The notes: generated by a model from the sequence alone, not told the origin. 64,000 nucleotides of DNA from Neoarius graeffei (GCF_027579695.1 NC_083596.1:15240537-15304536); one strand, 5' to 3'; shown: positions 36,946-48,738, counted from the stretch's first letter. Program-made: numbers and translations.

Positions 36946-37329
36946 ATGTGGAGCATCTGCCATACAAGGCCCTGTGTGGGAGCTGTTACTATAGAAACAC
37001 TAATGTATTGGAACGAGTGCAAATATACAGTGGGGCAAAAAAAGTATTTAGTCAGTCACCAATTGTGCAAGTTCTCCCACTTAAAAAGATGAGAGAGGCC
37101 TGTAATTTTCATCATAGGTATACCTCAACTATGAGAGACAAAATGAGAAAAAAAATCCAGAAAATCGCATTGTCTGATTTTTAAAGAATTTATTTGCAAA
37201 TTATGGTGGAAAATAAGTATTTGGTCAATAACAAAAGTTCATCTCAATACTTTGTTATATACCCTTTGTTGGCAATGACAGAGGTCAAACATTTTCTGTA
37301 AGTCTTCACAAGGTTTTCACACACTGACT

Positions 37330-38341
37330 ACGTTTACATGCACATCCAAATCGAGCTGCTGTCGGTAATCGAGCTGAAGGTCCCAGCAGGGTGCCAGAGA
37401 AATCCAATCCTACATGCACACGATGAAATCGAGCTATTGTGTGAGGTGCATTGTGCACCCGAGCCACAGGTGGCGCTACACGCCCCATCGTGTTGGTACA
37501 CTTCCGGTTGTCGTCATGAAGAAGAGCTATTCAAGAGTATAAACAAAGTTATCAGCAGTGTTGCCAGATACTGCTGACGTTTTCCAGCCCAAAACATGTT
37601 CAAATCCGCCAAAATGCACTTAAAACCGCCCAATCTGGCAACACTGGCAGTTCCGTGTTCAAGCTGTTAGGCTTGCTCTAACAGACTGTATGGCTACAAA
37701 CTGTCCTGTGCAGACCACTGTTTTGTAAGACAACTTATTTTGCACAACTGTATATTTTTCTAAAGTCCATTTTTTGCTTACAAAAAATTTTTTTTTGCTT
37801 ACAATTTAACTTATGTCTTAATAAACACACAAAAAGTTCAATTGTTTTGCTTTTATTGACATTCTTCAGATGTTGGACATATATATATATATACATACAC
37901 ACACACACACACACAAATACAATGACTTGTTTATGTACACAATTCACAGCTATGCAACAGCTGTACAGATGTATTTGGTGATACAGTAAGTGAGCTAAAT
38001 TTTAACAGTGCAAACAATGCCACAAAAAGAAAAGATTCATGCTGTTGTCATGATTCGTTGTCATGCCGACCAAGGCTGTTGTGTTTCCCGCTTGTGGTCT
38101 CGTCACTCGTCACTTCCGGAAGGGGCAGTGCTGAAGTAAGTAGCTCGAATACGTAGCTCGATAGGGTATACATGCACTAAGTAGCTCGGCAGAAATCGCA
38201 TAATCTAGGTCGTGTAGCTCGATTCCGAGAAATCAAGTTCGGTTCAATTTCAGCCGAATTAAGGTGTATACATGGCATTTTGAACTTCGATTTCAGTCGA
38301 GCAACGGCAGAAATTCGATTCTCTCTATGTGCATGTAAACG
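37330..38341. mobile_element. hAT-like element, non-autonomous, inside Tc1 family C
   Basis: The inverted ends CGTTTACATGCACAT and complement are flanked by an exact 8-bp duplication CACTGACT (37322-37329 and 38342-38349). The body has tcgagct-rich subterminal repeats. It carries near 37558-37650 the same block, inverted, as the hAT at 19863-22259. Confidence 0.82.
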
Positions 38342-39284
38342 CACTGACTGTTGCTGGTATTTTGGCCCATTCCTCCATGCAGATCTCCTCTAGAGCAGTG
38401 ATGTTTTGGGGCTGTCGCTGGGCAACACGGACTTTCAACTCCCTCCAAAGATTTTCTATGGGGTTGAGATCTGGAGACTGGCTAGGCCACTCCAGGACCT
38501 TGAAATGCTGCTTACGAAGCCACTCCTTCGTTGCCCAGGCGGTGTGTTTGGGATCATTGTCATGCTGAAAGACCCAGCCACGTTTCATCTTCAATGCCCT
38601 TGCATTGGAGGTTTTCACTCAAAATCTCACGATACATGGCCCCATTCATTCTTTCCTTTACACGGATCAGTTGTCCTGGTCCCTTTGAAGAAAAACAGCC
38701 CCAAAGCATGATATTTCCATCCCCATGCTTCACAGTAGGTATGGTGTTCTTTGGATGCAACTCAGCATTCTTTCTCCTCCAAAGACGACAAGTTGAGTTT
38801 TTACCAAAAAGTTCTATTTTGGTTTCATCTGACCATATGACATTCTCCCAATCCTCTTCTGGATCATCCAAATGCTCTCTAACAAACTTCAGACGGGCCT
38901 GGACATGTACTGGCTTAAGCAGGGGGACACGTCTGGCACTGCAGGATTTGAGTCCCTGGCGGCGTAGTGTGTTACTGATGGTAGCCTTTGTTACTTTGGT
39001 CCCAGCTCTCTGCAGGTCATTCACTAGGTCCCCCCGTGTGGTTCTGGGATTTTTGCTCACCGTTCTTGTGATCATTTGACCCCACGGGGTGAGATCTTGC
39101 GTGGAGCCCCAGATCGAGGGAGATTATCAGTGGTCTTGTATGTCTTCCATTTTCTAATAATTGCTCCCACAGTTGATTTCTTCATACCAAGCTGCTTACC
39201 TATTGCAGATTCAGTCTTCCCAGCCTGGTGCAGGTCTACAATTTTGTTTCTGGTGTCCTTTGACAGCTCTTTGGTCTTGGCCAT
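38342..39284 (-). pseudogene. Tc1 transposase pseudogene (family C)
   Basis: Starts [20 protein letters not shown] at 39284 with a helix-turn-helix ([20 protein letters not shown]). After a frame break it goes on as RTVSKNPRTTRGDLVNDLQR to IWSDETKIELFG (first Asp) and [18 protein letters not shown]. After another break [18 protein letters not shown] and [15 protein letters not shown] hold the second Asp and Glu. The frame ends where the hAT element inserted after WAKIPATVS. Two frameshifts and the insertion inactivate it. Confidence 0.88.
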
Positions 39285-39888
39285 AGTGGAGTTTGGAGTG
39301 TGACTGTTTGAGGTTGTGGACAGGTGTCTTTTATACTGATAACGAGTTCAAACAGGTGCCATTAATACAGGTAACGAGTGGAGGACAGAGGAGCCTCTTA
39401 AAGAAGTTGTTACAGGTCTGTGAGAGCCAGAAATCTTGCTTGTTTGTAGGTGACCAAATACTTATTTTACCAAGGAATTTACCAATTAATTCATTAAAAA
39501 TCCTACAATGTGATTTCCTGGATTCTTTCCCCCCATTCTGTCTCTCATAGTTGAAGTGTACCTATGATGAAAATTACAGGCCTCTCTCATCTTTTTAAGT
39601 GGGAGAACTTGCACAATTGGTGGCTGACTAAATACTTTTTTGCCCCACTGTACACCTAAAGGATGACTATGCATGTTTTTCTTAGATAAAAGATGATTGT
39701 GAATGTGTTACTTCATTACAGAATGTCACATATGTTTTACTTTGTTAAAGGATGACTATGTTTAACACCAGTCTCACTGAGGCAGAGTAAGTTATAATCA
39801 AGTTATAATAACACAGGGTCTGCACCAGAAAAGCTTGAATGAGCAGATAGTTCTAAATAACAGTCCAAATCAAAAACAGGGCAGGGTT

Positions 39889-40716
39889 AAAATACCAGGA
39901 ATCAGAAATAATACCAAAACAATAGTATGAGGCAAAAGGCTGAGAGAATATTAAACAAGACAAGATCATATATAGAACAGCAATTCCTTATGTAAATGAC
40001 TCAGAATTTAGGTGATTGACAGACAAACTGTAAGACCTCTTATTGTGGTTACAGTCCATGTACTTTATATGCTGATCAAGCAGGAAATGGGTGGAGTCAA
40101 TGAAGAAATGTTTCAAAAATCTCAGAAGGGGCCTCTAGTGGTCTGGCGAAGAAATGTCCCAGCTAGATATTACACTTTGTCCTTTTTACTTAGTTACATG
40201 ATGAACATCTACAGTAGTTTGCAAAAGTCTTAGGCACAGGTAAAGAAATGCTATAGACCAAAAACGGCTTAAAAATCATGAAATTAAATATTTCAATATT
40301 TAAAAAATACTATAAACAGCAGTAAGCCATAATAAATAAAACAAAGTTGATATTTGGTATGAAACGACCCTTTGCTTTAAAAAAAAATAGTAGTGTCAGG
40401 TACAGTGAGTGCAGTTTTATAAGGAAATGAGCTGTAGGTTTTACTGAGCATCTTACAGAACCAGCCACAGTTCTTCTGGACACTTTGACTGTGTCACTCG
40501 CCTCTTAATTTTGCACCAAAACCCAGCAGCCTTCATTATGCTTTCTTTTTTAATCTGAAAATTGGTCTCTTATGTAATGCTGCTCAGATAAGCATTTTTT
40601 TTTCTGTAACATTTTGTTTTGTGCTGGAAAACAAACATTTGGAACTTGAAAATGTTTTTGTACTGACTCGATAATGTAGAAGTCATAAAATAGAAATCTA
40701 TAACAAAGTTCGTATG
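39889..40716 (+). repeat. Long direct repeat, copy 1
   Basis: About 830 bp from aaataccaggaatcagaaat to aatctataacaaagtt, closely matching 50986-51815 in the same orientation. Its right part (from 40212) is the left part of a Tc1-type MITE (cagtagtttgcaaaagtctt). Confidence 0.85.
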
Positions 40717-41904
40717 GGCCCTGCGGTAACCTGGCGACTTAATATAGCTGCCCAGTAATCAGGGCTCTCAAGTTTTGAAGTCAGTTCAGAGTGAGATTTT
40801 GTCGGGAAGGGCAGGGGTGGTGTTGGTGAGGAGTGTTGGCGGTGGCACACAAGGGGGTGGAAGAGGACGGGGGGGGGGGGGGTGTATGATTGGTGTTGTG
40901 TTGTAAGTGTTAGTGGCAGATTTTGAGGCCTTCACTACGGGGGTAGGGGGCTCCCACTTGAAACCCAGTGGTTCCAGGCCTGCCATTTTAACAGCCATGA
41001 TTGAGGAGAGAGTTCCGTCAAGCGCAATGTGTAAACAGAAGCGCGTAATGATCTACTACTATATCTGTGTATTTTGCAGTTTGGCAAGTACCCAGTAAAG
41101 GAAGAGATAAAAAAAAAAAATCACACTGAGTTTTCATTCAAGTGTGCAACACTAGGACTAAAAACAGGTGTCAAAAATAGCTGTTGAAATTAGCAAGGAT
41201 TCAAGATTGAAGTGGCTAGACAAGCTCACAGACTCTGGGCAAACTGATAGTTAACATTATTAGCTGGAGACAATATTCCCCAACATCAGCTTTCATAATT
41301 TTTGTGATGCAAGTACTAATTTCGTTCAGGAAATACAAAATCATATGATGAGATGATTTACTGTACTGTAGGCTACTCATATGTGCAGTATAGGAATCAT
41401 TGTTTATAAAATCACTTCATTTTGCTTTTACTTAAGTTATTGAACTTATTTAAATTTATTTTATTTTTATTTATTCTTTTTTAAGGACTATTTTATCTTC
41501 TATTTTTAGATATATTTACTTCTTCCTTGATTCAGGAGCTTGGTTGCAATTCCCTCCGGGGATTAATAAAGTAATTCTGATTCTGAATATGGCGCTCCCG
41601 CGTCATCCAATGTGTGTCATGGTGCATTCATGTGCTATGGGAATTATGGTAAATACCAAACGCCGACATGGAAAGCACACATGAACGCCCCCTCTTTTGG
41701 TATTTTCCACTGGGCAACTCGTAGAAAATTTTGATACACGAGTTGCTGAGATGAGATGAACTTTAACCTTTTCAACATGGCGGCGAGCGGTACAAGACTA
41801 GCTTATGAACCAAGAAAGAAGTGGTTTTCACCTACGGAAAGCTGACTCTCACCTTTTAAACGAGTCATGTTATGTATATTATATTATTATAATATGTATA
41901 TTAT
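40717..41904. other. No gene recognised; short repeat remnants
   Basis: Contains a G-rich run near 40871-40882 and a LINE-tail-like ccctccggggattaataaag at about 41552-41572. An ATGGCGGCG context near 41779 is followed by a short frame only. I see no supported gene. Confidence 0.4.
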
Positions 41905-42385
41905 TGTTAGGGTTTTGCTGGGATTCGAACCTGGTTCGTTGGTGTGATAATCCAGCAAACCCCCACTAGGCCACCAGGGGGATGACTCAAATGCAGAGGC
42001 GTGAGGCGGAAGTAGAAAAAGAATCAAAAGGTTTATTTAAACTATATACACTATATACAGGGCAAAACAAAAGACAAAAAAAAAAACCCAAAGAGTATAA
42101 TCCAAAAGAAAAGCAAAGTGCAAAAATTCAAAAGCTAAGAAGATCAAAAAACACAGTACAAAGGAAACTGGAGATAAACATAACAGCACAAAGACTCCGT
42201 GACAAGAGGACTGAACTCAGGGGTATAAATAGACAAACTAATTAAGGACACAGGTGAAGATAATTAGGCAATTAACACAAACACAAAACACAGGAACAGT
42301 GGCGGCCTCTAGAGGCCAAAATAAACACGACATGAAAAGGAAATAACAGCGGCCTCTAGAGGCCAAAACAGTCCTAGTCCTAACA
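41905..42385 (-). repeat. 3' LTR of the chromovirus-type element
   Basis: 481 bp; differs from 46718-47198 only in the A/C run near 42084 (aaaccc versus aaaacc). A purine tract (complement of ccccccctct, 42389-42398) abuts it, which primes plus-strand synthesis. Confidence 0.96.
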
Positions 42386-42397
42386 GGACCCCCCCCT

Positions 42398-45300
42398 CTA
42401 GGAGCGTCTCCTGACGTTCCCAGGGCGATCCGGATGGGCCGAATGGAAGTCCCGACATAGTTCTTTATCAAGGACATCCCGAGCAGGAACCCAGCAGCGC
42501 TCCTCAGGACCATAGCCCTCCCAGTCCACCAGATATTGCAACCCGCCGCGGACCCGGCGGGAGTCAAGCAGGCGATTCACAGTGAACACAGTCTGCCCCT
42601 GGAAGATGCGGGGGGGTGGGGGGTTCCTAGGGGCAGGGGCATACGTAGACGTCAGTACGGGCCGTAACAGGGAAACATGGAAAGTGGGGTTGATCCTCAG
42701 AGTCCGGGGCAACTGGAGCCGGTAGGAGACAGGGTTCACCCTGCGCACCACCTTGAAGGGGCCAATGTAGCGAGGAGCAAGCTTGCGGTTCTCCACCCGC
42801 AGTGGAAGGTCCTTAGTGGACAGCCAAACACGCTGCCCAGGGCGGAAAGCGTGTGCAGGTCTTCTATGGCGGTTGGCCTGAGTCTGGTTGGTTCTGGAGG
42901 TCTGTATGAGGGTCTTCCTGACCTTGTTCCAGGTCTTGCGACACCGTCTCACATATTGGTTGACCGAGGGCACCCCCGCGTCCTCCTCCTGGTCCGGGAA
43001 CAGAGGTGGCTGGAACCCGAATTGGCACTGGAATGGCGACAGCTTGGTGGCCGATGACTGCAGGGTGTTGTGGGCGTACTCCGCCCATGGCAGCCAGGTG
43101 CTCCACGATGTCGGGTTATCCATAGCCAGGCCTCGCAGGGTGGTTTCCAGGTCCTGGTTGAGCCTCTCCGTCTGACCATTGGACTGTGGGTGAAACCCAG
43201 AGGAGAGGCTGGCAGTGGCTCCGATGACCTTGCAGAACCCGTGCCACACTCGGGAGGAGAACTGGGGCCCTCGGTCTGAGACGATGTCCTGTGGAAGACC
43301 AAAGACTCGGAAGACATGATTAAACAAAAGTTTCGCAGTTTCAAGAGCAGAGGGGAGTTTGCACAGTGGTATGAAGCGGCAGGCCTTGGAGAATCTGTCA
43401 ACTAAGACCAAAATGACCGTGTTACCTTGTGACTCAGGGAGACCCGTGATAAAGTCGACTGCCACGTGGGACCAGGGACGCCGGGGAATGGTCAGAGGAT
43501 GCAGGAGACCCTGGGGACGCTGTCGTGGGTTCTTGGTTCTGGTGCAAACCTCACAGGACAGGACAAATGACCTTACTTCCTTCTCCATGTTAGGCCACCA
43601 GAAGCGTCTTTTCAGGAAGTCCAGGGTCCTCCGAGCTCCCGGGTGGGCGGTGAGAGGGGAAGAGTGACCCCACTGGAGAACCTTGGCCCGGGCTTGATGT
43701 GGGACGTACAAGAGGCCTGGTGGCCCCGTCCCAGGACCGGGGTCCTGGCGTTGGGCTCGTCGGACAGCCTCCTCAATACCCCAGCGGACAGGGGCCACAA
43801 TCCGGGACACAGGGATAATAGGCCCGACTTCATTCTCCCTGTTAGTGGCAGAGAACAGTCTGGACAGTGCGTCAGGTTTGGTGTTCTTGGAGCCGGGGCG
43901 GTATGAGAGGGTGAAGTCAAACCGACTGAAAAACAGGGCCCACCTAGCCTGTCGAGGGTTCAGTCTCTTGGCTTGCTGGAGGTACTCCAGGTTCTTGTGG
44001 TCAGTCCAAACCAGGAATGGATGTTGTGCTCCCTCCAGCCAGTGCCTCCACTCCTCAAGGGCCAGTTTGACCGCTAGCAGTTCTCGATCCCCCACATCGT
44101 ACCGGGACTCAGCAGGACTCAGGCGGTGGGAGAAGTAAGCGCAGGGGTGCAGCTTTCCTTCCGAACGTTGAGAGAGCACCGCGCCGACACCACTGTCCGA
44201 GGCGTCCACCTCCACGATGAATGGTTGGGAGGTGTCCGGGAGAACCAGAATGGGTGCCGTGCAGAAGCGGTCCTTGAGGTCTTTGAACGCCTTTTCTGCC
44301 TGAGGAGACCAGCCATAAGATCCACCTGTCCCTTTGGTGAGGTCTGACATGGGTGCTGCCACAGAACTGAAGTTCCTGATGAACTTGCGGTAGAAGTTAG
44401 CGAATCCTAAGAACCGCTGAACCTCCTTAACGGACTTGGGAGTAGGCCAATCCCGGACGGCCAGGGTCTTGGCAGGGTCCATTTGGAGTTGGCCTGTCCG
44501 TACAATAAATCCCAGAAAGGAGACCTCGGGAACATGAAATTCGCATTTCTGGGCCTTGGCGAACAGATTGTTCTGTAGCAGCCTCTGGAGAACCTGGCGG
44601 ACATGGTGGCGGTGCTCCTGCACGGTCTTGGAAAAGATAAGGATGTCGTCGAGGTAGACAAAAACGTATAGGTTAATCATGTCCCTTAAGACGTCGTTGA
44701 TTAGGGCCTGAAAAACAGCTGGTGCGTTGGTGAGTCCGAAGGGCATCACCTGGTATTCGTAGTGCCCAGACGGGGTGTTAAAGGCAGTCTTCCACTCGTC
44801 TCCCTGTCGGATACGGATGAGGTGGTATGCGTTCCGTAGGTCCAACTTGGTGAAGACGGTGGCGCCTTGGAGCAGGTCGAAAGCTGTGGACATCAGCGGA
44901 AGGGGATATCGGTTGCACACAGTGATCTTATTCAGGCCCCTGTAATCAATACATGGTCGGAGCCCCCCATCCTTCTTGCCGACAAAGAAGAAGCCGGCTC
45001 CAGCAGGTGAAGTGGAGGGTCGAATAAACCCAGAGACCAGGGCATCTTTGAGGTATTCCTCCATGGCCTTGCGTTCTGGCTGAGAGAGTGAAAACAGTCT
45101 GCCACGAGGAGGGGTAGTCCCAGGGAGCAAGTTGATGGCACAGTCGTAGGCCCGGTGCGGAGGAAGAACGGCGGCCCTGCTCTTGCTGAATACCTCCTTG
45201 AGATCCCAGTACTCTGTGGGAACTTGAGATAACTCGGTGAGATCAGGGGGCTCGGCAGGAGACACAGGAGAGCTAGAGAGCAGACAAGAGGCATGGCATG

Positions 45301-45793
45301 CAGGGCCCCATTCCACAACCTGGCTTGTTACCCAGTCTATGCGAGGGTTGTGGCGAGTAAGCCAAGGAAGGCCTAGAATAACTGGGAACTCAGGTGAAGG
45401 AATCAGGTGCAGGGATATTTCTTCCTTGTGACCTTGAGACTGGAGGAAGACTGGAGAAGTAACTTGGGTGACTCTTCCATCACCTAACGCTTGGCCATCG
45501 AGGGCAGACACAGACAGAGGGACTTCAAGAGGTGCAGTAGGTATATTGATGCTTTGGGCGAAGTGAATATCCATAAAGTTCCCAGCCGCCCCTGAGTCTA
45601 TCAAAGCTTGACAAGAGTGGACAGACTCACCCCAGGAGATGGAGACCGGGATGTAGATTCCTTGGCCAGGGAGTCCGGGAGAGAGGGTAGGCCCCGTCAC
45701 AACCCTCCCTCGGCTGGACGGGGCGGTCCTTTTCCCAAGAGTTCGGGACATGATGCTCGGAAGTGACCAGGCTTGCCACAGTAGATGCAGCAC
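42398..45793 (-). CDS. Pol of the chromovirus-type retrotransposon (1131-aa open frame)
   Basis: Polyprotein that copies and inserts the element. Protease has [13 protein letters not shown] (Asp-Ser-Gly at 66-68). Reverse transcriptase has [29 protein letters not shown] and YLDDILIFS near 379-387. RNase H has [16 protein letters not shown]. Integrase has the zinc-binding H-H-C-C ([10 protein letters not shown]) and D-D-E motifs: [29 protein letters not shown] chromodomain closes it ([20 protein letters not shown]), expected to read histone marks. It is in the -1 frame to gag, so the Met at 45793 is probably not the start; translation likely enters at 45730. Confidence 0.93.
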   Translation of the reverse strand: MLHLLWQAWSLPSIMSRTLGKRTAPSSRGRVVTGPTLSPGLPGQGIYIPVSISWGESVHSCQALIDSGAAGNFMDIHFAQSINIPTAPLEVPLSVSALDGQALGDGRVTQVTSPVFLQSQGHKEEISLHLIPSPEFPVILGLPWLTRHNPRIDWVTSQVVEWGPACHASCLLSSSPVSPAEPPDLTELSQVPTEYWDLKEVFSKSRAAVLPPHRAYDCAINLLPGTTPPRGRLFSLSQPERKAMEEYLKDALVSGFIRPSTSPAGAGFFFVGKKDGGLRPCIDYRGLNKITVCNRYPLPLMSTAFDLLQGATVFTKLDLRNAYHLIRIRQGDEWKTAFNTPSGHYEYQVMPFGLTNAPAVFQALINDVLRDMINLYVFVYLDDILIFSKTVQEHRHHVRQVLQRLLQNNLFAKAQKCEFHVPEVSFLGFIVRTGQLQMDPAKTLAVRDWPTPKSVKEVQRFLGFANFYRKFIRNFSSVAAPMSDLTKGTGGSYGWSPQAEKAFKDLKDRFCTAPILVLPDTSQPFIVEVDASDSGVGAVLSQRSEGKLHPCAYFSHRLSPAESRYDVGDRELLAVKLALEEWRHWLEGAQHPFLVWTDHKNLEYLQQAKRLNPRQARWALFFSRFDFTLSYRPGSKNTKPDALSRLFSATNRENEVGPIIPVSRIVAPVRWGIEEAVRRAQRQDPGPGTGPPGLLYVPHQARAKVLQWGHSSPLTAHPGARRTLDFLKRRFWWPNMEKEVRSFVLSCEVCTRTKNPRQRPQGLLHPLTIPRRPWSHVAVDFITGLPESQGNTVILVLVDRFSKACRFIPLCKLPSALETAKLLFNHVFRVFGLPQDIVSDRGPQFSSRVWHGFCKVIGATASLSSGFHPQSNGQTERLNQDLETTLRGLAMDNPTSWSTWLPWAEYAHNTLQSSATKLSPFQCQFGFQPPLFPDQEEDAGVPSVNQYVRRCRKTWNKVRKTLIQTSRTNQTQANRHRRPAHAFRPGQRVWLSTKDLPLRVENRKLAPRYIGPFKVVRRVNPVSYRLQLPRTLRINPTFHVSLLRPVLTSTYAPAPRNPPPPRIFQGQTVFTVNRLLDSRRVRGGLQYLVDWEGYGPEERCWVPARDVLDKELCRDFHSAHPDRPGNVRRRS

Positions 45794-46704
45794 TTGTCCC
45801 TCCTTCTGCGCTCCCTCTCAGATGCGGAGAGGCGAGTACGACCCACTTGCATGGGTTCTGGACAGTCACTGAAGGAGGTAGACGGTCTCCAGGTAGAGGT
45901 AGGGAGGCTGGGGGGGCTCAAGGCTTGGTGGCGTTCTCTCATCCTGTTGTCCAGACGAATAGCATGTGAGATGAGGGTTTCGAGGTCACTTGGGCATCCA
46001 ATAGAGGCCAGACCGTCCTTGATGGGGTCAGACAGACCATGGTGGAAGGCTGACACCAGGGCAGTCTCGTTCCATCCACTTACTGCTGCGAGTGTTCGGA
46101 ACGAGATGGCGTAATCTGCGACGCTTCCTCCTTGCCGGATGGACATGAGCTTTCGGGCTGCGTCGGTACTGATGTCTGCCTGATCGAAGACCCGAAGCAT
46201 CTCTTCAGAAAACAGCTGGAAATCAAAGCACTCAGGTCCCTGTCTTTGCCAGATAGCAGTAGCCCAGGCTCGTGCCTTACCAGCTAATAAGGTGATCACA
46301 AAGGCAATCTTGCGGCGATCCGTAGTGTAGGTGGTAGGCTGAAGCTCAAAGGTGAGTTGACACTGGGTAAGGAACTCTCGGCACTCACTGTGCTTGCCGT
46401 CATACCTCTGTGGTGCAGGAAGGCTGGGTTCGCAAGGTGAAGAAGGCAGCATGGCAGGAGGCACTGGAGTAGGATCAGGAGCAGGAACTGGATCAGGAGC
46501 AGGAGATGCAGGCAGAGATGTCAGCTGTGCCAGGGTTTTCCCAATTTGCTGAAGCAGTTCCTCGTGGCGAGCAAGGGCCTCACGTTGGCTGGTGAGCGTA
46601 CGTCCATGAGCGTCCATGGTCGCTCCGAAGCGTGTCAAAGCTGCCATAATTCCCTGAAGGTTGGCCGGGTAGACAGTTGAAGCAGCCTCTGCTGAGTCGG
46701 TCAT
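45697..46704 (-). CDS. Gag of the chromovirus-type retrotransposon (335 aa)
   Basis: Capsid and nucleocapsid precursor that forms the cytoplasmic particle. It starts [20 protein letters not shown]; this Met is the first after the primer site. A heptad-like stretch (residues 28-60) and a Pro-rich linker are followed by the retrotransposon Gag core: [20 protein letters not shown], then [18 protein letters not shown] and [13 protein letters not shown]. The C-terminal zinc knuckle [14 protein letters not shown] (Cys-x2-Cys-x4-His-x4-Cys) binds RNA. The frame is complete and ends at 45697, just past the -1 slippery heptamer. Confidence 0.93.
   Translation of the reverse strand: MTDSAEAASTVYPANLQGIMAALTRFGATMDAHGRTLTSQREALARHEELLQQIGKTLAQLTSLPASPAPDPVPAPDPTPVPPAMLPSSPCEPSLPAPQRYDGKHSECREFLTQCQLTFELQPTTYTTDRRKIAFVITLLAGKARAWATAIWQRQGPECFDFQLFSEEMLRVFDQADISTDAARKLMSIRQGGSVADYAISFRTLAAVSGWNETALVSAFHHGLSDPIKDGLASIGCPSDLETLISHAIRLDNRMRERHQALSPPSLPTSTWRPSTSFSDCPEPMQVGRTRLSASERERRRRDKCCIYCGKPGHFRASCPELLGKGPPRPAEGGL
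45730..45736 (-). promoter_or_regulatory. -1 ribosomal frameshift heptamer GGGAAAA
   Basis: On the minus strand G GGA AAA sits exactly in the gag frame (fits X XXY YYZ), 33 nt before the gag stop codon. A -1 slip gives AGG as the next codon and enters pol, which is open here. A GC-rich stretch follows that could fold. Confidence 0.75.
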
Positions 46705-46705
46705 G

Positions 46706-46716
46706 ACGGAGTCTTT
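46706..46716 (-). promoter_or_regulatory. Self-priming primer-binding site
   Basis: AAAGACTCCGT on the minus strand, one base inside the 5' LTR, is an 11-nt exact complement of ACGGAGTCTTT in the same LTR (47013-47003). It does not resemble a tRNA 3' end. Tf1-type elements prime reverse transcription in this way. The gag start codon follows one base later. Confidence 0.75.
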
Positions 46717-46717
46717 C

Positions 46718-47198
46718 TGTTAGGGTTTTGCTGGGATTCGAACCTGGTTCGTTGGTGTGATAATCCAGCAAACCCCCACTAGGCCACCAGGGGGATGACT
46801 CAAATGCAGAGGCGTGAGGCGGAAGTAGAAAAAGAATCAAAAGGTTTATTTAAACTATATACACTATATACAGGGCAAAACAAAAGACAAAAAAAAAAAA
46901 CCAAAGAGTATAATCCAAAAGAAAAGCAAAGTGCAAAAATTCAAAAGCTAAGAAGATCAAAAAACACAGTACAAAGGAAACTGGAGATAAACATAACAGC
47001 ACAAAGACTCCGTGACAAGAGGACTGAACTCAGGGGTATAAATAGACAAACTAATTAAGGACACAGGTGAAGATAATTAGGCAATTAACACAAACACAAA
47101 ACACAGGAACAGTGGCGGCCTCTAGAGGCCAAAATAAACACGACATGAAAAGGAAATAACAGCGGCCTCTAGAGGCCAAAACAGTCCTAGTCCTAACA
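46718..47198 (-). repeat. 5' LTR of the chromovirus-type element
   Basis: 481 bp. On the minus strand it holds, in order, two GGCCTCTAGAGGCC palindromes (47164-47177, 47117-47130), a TATA box (TATTTATA, 47037-47045), a likely start site near 47013 and AATAAA (46850-46845). This is the usual U3-R-U5 order. Confidence 0.95.
47003..47045 (-). promoter_or_regulatory. Predicted LTR core promoter and 5' RNA end
   Basis: TATA-like TATTTATACCCC on the minus strand lies about 27-30 bases before ACGGAGTCTTT (47013-47003), which is the sequence complementary to the primer-binding site. If self-priming applies, the RNA should start at or near 47013. Confidence 0.65.
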
Positions 47199-47203
47199 AT
47201 TAT

Positions 47204-48738
47204 AGCCTAATACAAAATATTCTGTGGCTGTCCAAAGAATGCCAACAATGATCTACAGGGTTTTTTCTAGAAAAATTTAGTATGAGGGCGCTCACCATGG
47301 CGAGGGAGCGAAGGGGGGGGGGAGATGGTGCCGGTTGTCCCCCCCCCCCCGCCGTGCAAAGCCTTTGAAAAATGCTCCAATGGGACATTCTGAGGCTATC
47401 TGAGAGGGAAATTGTAACAAATTGCCTGTCAACATTGAAAAAGAAAGAAGTAATCTTCTTCTGCCCCGGACAGTCTTTGGCTTTCTTCCGCTTCATGCTG
47501 CGGGATGACATCTTTAAATGCCCAAGTGTCAACCAAAACAACTCGCGAACTACTTGTCAAAAGCTCCCTCGCCGGTGGGTGAAAGGTCACTCAGTCTCGA
47601 GAAATCTCGCTCTACAAGTCAGCTGACCTTGTATGTAACCCATGTCAAATCTCGCGAGAGCAGCCGTGACAAGTAAACAACTAAACAACATGGCGCCTCA
47701 GTCTGGAAAACGCCAATTCGGATTGTTTTTGCACCGTCTGGCGGTGTATCTACTATGATTGGAATATTTTTGGAGCAATTATAACGTATTTGATGATCAG
47801 ACACATTGTCACGTAGTGTTGCTGGGATGTTTTCACGGAGTCGGTAAGGGGGCGCACGCCGAGAGTAAGAGGGCGCAGCGCCCCTGTTCCCCCGTTTAGA
47901 CGAAAGCCTGATCTAGATACTGGCTACTCTCATTGTGGCTACAGCCAAATTTCCAAAAACTGCGTGGCATTCAATGTGTTAAGAAAATCTCTACTTGTCA
48001 TGATGAGGAAATATTCAGCATTATTTACCTTTTGACTTTTGATAACTCATATTCCTGCTGCAGCTGATGAACAAGGCAATCTATAATTGTTTTAGCCAAA
48101 TAACAGGCCTGATTCTGAATCTGAATCTGGTCCACCATCTTTAATTTGTCAACAACAACAAAAGCATGTGAACACAACACACTGGTAAATACCACTTCCC
48201 AACTGGAAAATATCATCTTCCCATAGCACATGAACGCAGCACCAGTCTGCACTTCACCGCGTCGTCTTCTTTGGAAAGTTATTGGCCGGATCACGTAAAT
48301 TTTATCCGGATACAACAATGCTATTTTTTGATTGGCTGTTGGGTAGCTACATTTCTCAATTTATTGATCAGTGTGTGGCAAGCTATTTCTGAACTCTGCG
48401 GGAAACCGCTTGATGCCTGCTCTTCGTCCACAGTTAAAAAATAGCGGTGCACCTTGGTGGGCGGTGTCTTAGTAATTTCTGTGCATGAGAGATACAAGGT
48501 GTGGCGTGTAAGCGTGTGAACTGCTTGAAATGTGTGTGTCTCACGCTCAATGCGTGAGACTTGAGAGCCCTCCCAGTAATAAAGAGGAAGCCAAGTGCTT
48601 ATGAGAGCATGTGAGAAAAAAGAGAAGTCTCACTGGTGGGTTTAGGACTGTCTGGATCCCAAATATCATAAACATGTTTGTATTTTGTTACCATATCAAC
48701 AGTTCACATGATTTTAACCTAGCAACAAATTACAATCA
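47204..48738. other. No gene recognised
   Basis: Includes GC-rich pieces (gggggggg near 47315-47325, gagggcgcagcgcccc near 47870) that may be a worn repeat. Short open frames do not resemble known proteins. Confidence 0.4.

Larger units (their letters stand above)
37028..39650 (-). mobile_element. Tc1-like transposon, family C, split by a hAT element
   Basis: The ends CAGTGGGGCAAAAAAAGTAT and ATACTTTTTTGCCCCACTG are inverted, flanked by TA at 37026-37027 and 39651-39652. Similarity of the ends continues for over 100 bp. The transposase is on the minus strand. The hAT element 37330-38341 sits in its C-terminal codons. Confidence 0.92.
41905..47198 (-). mobile_element. Young chromovirus-type Ty3/gypsy LTR retrotransposon, complete
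   Basis: 5294 bp. Two 481-bp LTRs (TGTTAGGG...CCTAACA) differ at one base. The 5-bp target duplication ATTAT lies at 41900-41904 and 47199-47203. On the minus strand gag (335 aa) and pol (1131 aa open frame) are uninterrupted, with pol in the -1 frame. Order protease-RT-RNase H-integrase-chromodomain marks the chromovirus (sushi-ichi-like) branch. The primer site pairs with the element's own R region. It looks recently inserted and possibly competent. Confidence 0.95.

Noticed and set aside
37902..37915. (AC)n run as a notable microsatellite
   Set aside because: Too short to merit an entry.
41779..41850. ATGGCGGCGAGCGG start with Kozak-like context
   Set aside because: The frame ends after about 22 codons and no donor or following exon could be supported.
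42677..46114. Many + strand open frames across the chromovirus pol and gag
   Set aside because: They are shadows of the GC-rich minus-strand coding region and show no domain of their own.
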